Below, in pieces: positions 5,463-5,764 of a DNA stretch of 5,764 bases. The notes under the pieces were generated by a model, which was not told the origin of the DNA, searched no databases, and saw only the letters and a program-made list of their open reading frames with translations. The position numbers and the translations under genes were made by a program. This DNA comes from Oscillospiraceae bacterium (GTDB lineage Bacteria; Bacillota; Clostridia; Oscillospirales; Oscillospiraceae). Positions within the stretch are counted from its first letter, which is position 1. Each line of letters opens with the position of its first letter. The stretch spans positions 1-5,764 of the forward strand of contig JAFTGG010000144.1 in NCBI GenBank assembly GCA_017458025.1, in the 5' to 3' direction.

Positions 5463-5473
5463 GTATAATACTA
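5463..5473. repeat. 11-bp direct repeat, right copy
   Basis: GTATAATACTA, identical to 5323-5333. Together the two copies bracket the hairpin-rich segment 5334-5462, like the target duplication of an inserted element. TATAAT at 5464-5469 resembles a -10 box, but the hexamer at the -35 distance (TTCTAC, 5441-5446) is poor. Confidence 0.7.
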
Positions 5474-5476
5474 GGC

Positions 5477-5505
5477 CGGCAGCTACGGCTGCCGCTCGCC
5501 TTTTT
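5477..5505 (+). terminator. UACG-capped hairpin followed by a T-run
   Basis: CGGCAGC at 5477-5483, loop TACG, GCTGCCG at 5488-5494, then CTCGCC and TTTTT at 5501-5505. In plus-strand RNA the loop is C(UACG)G, the exceptionally stable UNCG tetraloop, which favours plus-strand transcription. The six bases between stem and T-run make it a suboptimal intrinsic terminator. It could end transcripts of the HAD gene or of the putative RNA before it. Confidence 0.5.
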
Positions 5506-5576
5506 CGCGCTGAAGGCCATTGCATTGACCGCGCCGATCCGCGCGCTTGGCCAATACGATTTTATCATATTGACGG

Positions 5577-5615
5577 AAACGGCTGCCGTAACGGCAGCCG
5601 TTTCTTTGTATTTTT
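5577..5615. terminator. Terminator hairpin at the end of the GH1 gene
   Basis: AAACGGCTGCCG at 5577-5588, loop TAA, CGGCAGCCGTTT at 5592-5603: a perfect 12-bp stem. It starts 16 nt past the GH1 stop on the minus strand, the normal place for that gene's terminator. The minus-strand tail is only TTTCC, whereas the plus-strand tail (TTTCTTTGTATTTTT to 5615) is much richer in T, so it probably also stops plus-strand transcripts. Confidence 0.65.
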
Positions 5616-5619
5616 CAGG

Positions 5620-5764
5620 TTAGGGCAATACCGCGCCGTTGCTGGCGATGACCTTTTTGTACCAGTCGAAGGACTTTTTCTTCTTCCGGCTCAGATCGCC
5701 GCTGCCGTCGTCGTACTTCTCGACGTAGATGAAGCCGTAGCGCTTCGCCATCTCGCCCGTCGAG
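5620..5764 (-). CDS. GH1 6-phospho-beta-glucosidase, partial (C-terminal 47 residues)
   Basis: Reading the minus strand from the right edge gives 47 codons ending in TAA at 5622-5620; the 5' part lies outside the window. The tail reads [20 protein letters not shown] followed by a lysine-rich turn and [19 protein letters not shown]. This is the conserved C-terminus of glycoside hydrolase family 1 phospho-beta-glucosidases (KRYGFIYVD...; KKSFxWYKKVIxSNG). Such enzymes hydrolyse 6-phospho-beta-glucosides delivered by a PTS, so it is the natural partner of the EIIBCA permease although it lies on the other strand. The catalytic glutamates are outside the window. The last residues, AVLP, fall on a GGTATTGCCCTA sequence that resembles the ends of the putative element at 643-755. 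Confidence 0.88.
   Translation of the reverse strand, partial: STGEMAKRYGFIYVEKYDDGSGDLSRKKKKSFDWYKKVIASNGAVLP

Noticed and set aside
5498..5622. Plus-strand open frame (AFFALKAIALTAPIRALGQY...) as a gene remnant
   Set aside because: No start codon or ribosome binding site, it runs through the terminator hairpin, and it has no recognisable homology.
1..5764. CRISPR array, tRNA or rRNA genes
   Set aside because: No regularly spaced identical repeats with unique spacers, and no cloverleaf or rRNA-like sequence was seen on either strand.

Overview
The window looks like a sugar-uptake locus from a Gram-positive, probably clostridial, bacterium (Bacillota). The evidence is strong purine-rich ribosome binding sites, a fused beta-glucoside-type PTS permease in IIB-IIC-IIA order, a LacI-family regulator, a Cof-type HAD phosphatase and the end of a GH1 6-phospho-beta-glucosidase. 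The species cannot be named from the sequence. The PTS gene is strongly GC-rich at third codon positions, while the first ~1.1 kb is clearly more AT-rich, which suggests a junction between two kinds of DNA.

Layout. 1-610 (minus): 5' part of a pentapeptide-repeat gene that runs off the left edge. 611-1137: a 527-bp divergent intergenic region. It holds a small element with inverted termini (643-755), several palindromes, three AAATTT boxes spaced exactly 13 bp apart, and an extended -10 promoter for the regulator. 1138-2142 (plus): LacI-family regulator. 2139-2478 (plus): decayed NADPH-dependent FMN reductase/flavodoxin-like gene with an internal deletion and frameshift. 2544-4424 (plus): complete PTS EIIBCA. 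4443-4470: GNRA-capped hairpin between genes. 4492-5328 (plus): HAD phosphatase. 5329-5619: non-coding stretch dense in nested inverted repeats. 5620-5764 (minus): C-terminus of a GH1 enzyme, convergent with the HAD gene.

How the genes fit together (inference from families and order): the permease would import and phosphorylate a beta-glucoside, the GH1 enzyme would hydrolyse the 6-phospho-sugar inside the cell, the HAD phosphatase would dephosphorylate a sugar phosphate, and the LacI-type protein would control the cluster. I found no BglG-type antiterminator gene and no RAT/terminator arrangement before the PTS gene, so control appears to rest on the LacI protein.

The most unusual part is 5323-5505. 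An exact 11-bp direct repeat brackets about 130 nt that can fold, with Watson-Crick pairs only, into two abutting hairpins, a loop-to-downstream pseudoknot and a compact three-way junction. A UACG-capped hairpin with a T-run follows. It could be an undescribed structured RNA or a small palindromic mobile element; the sequence alone does not settle which.
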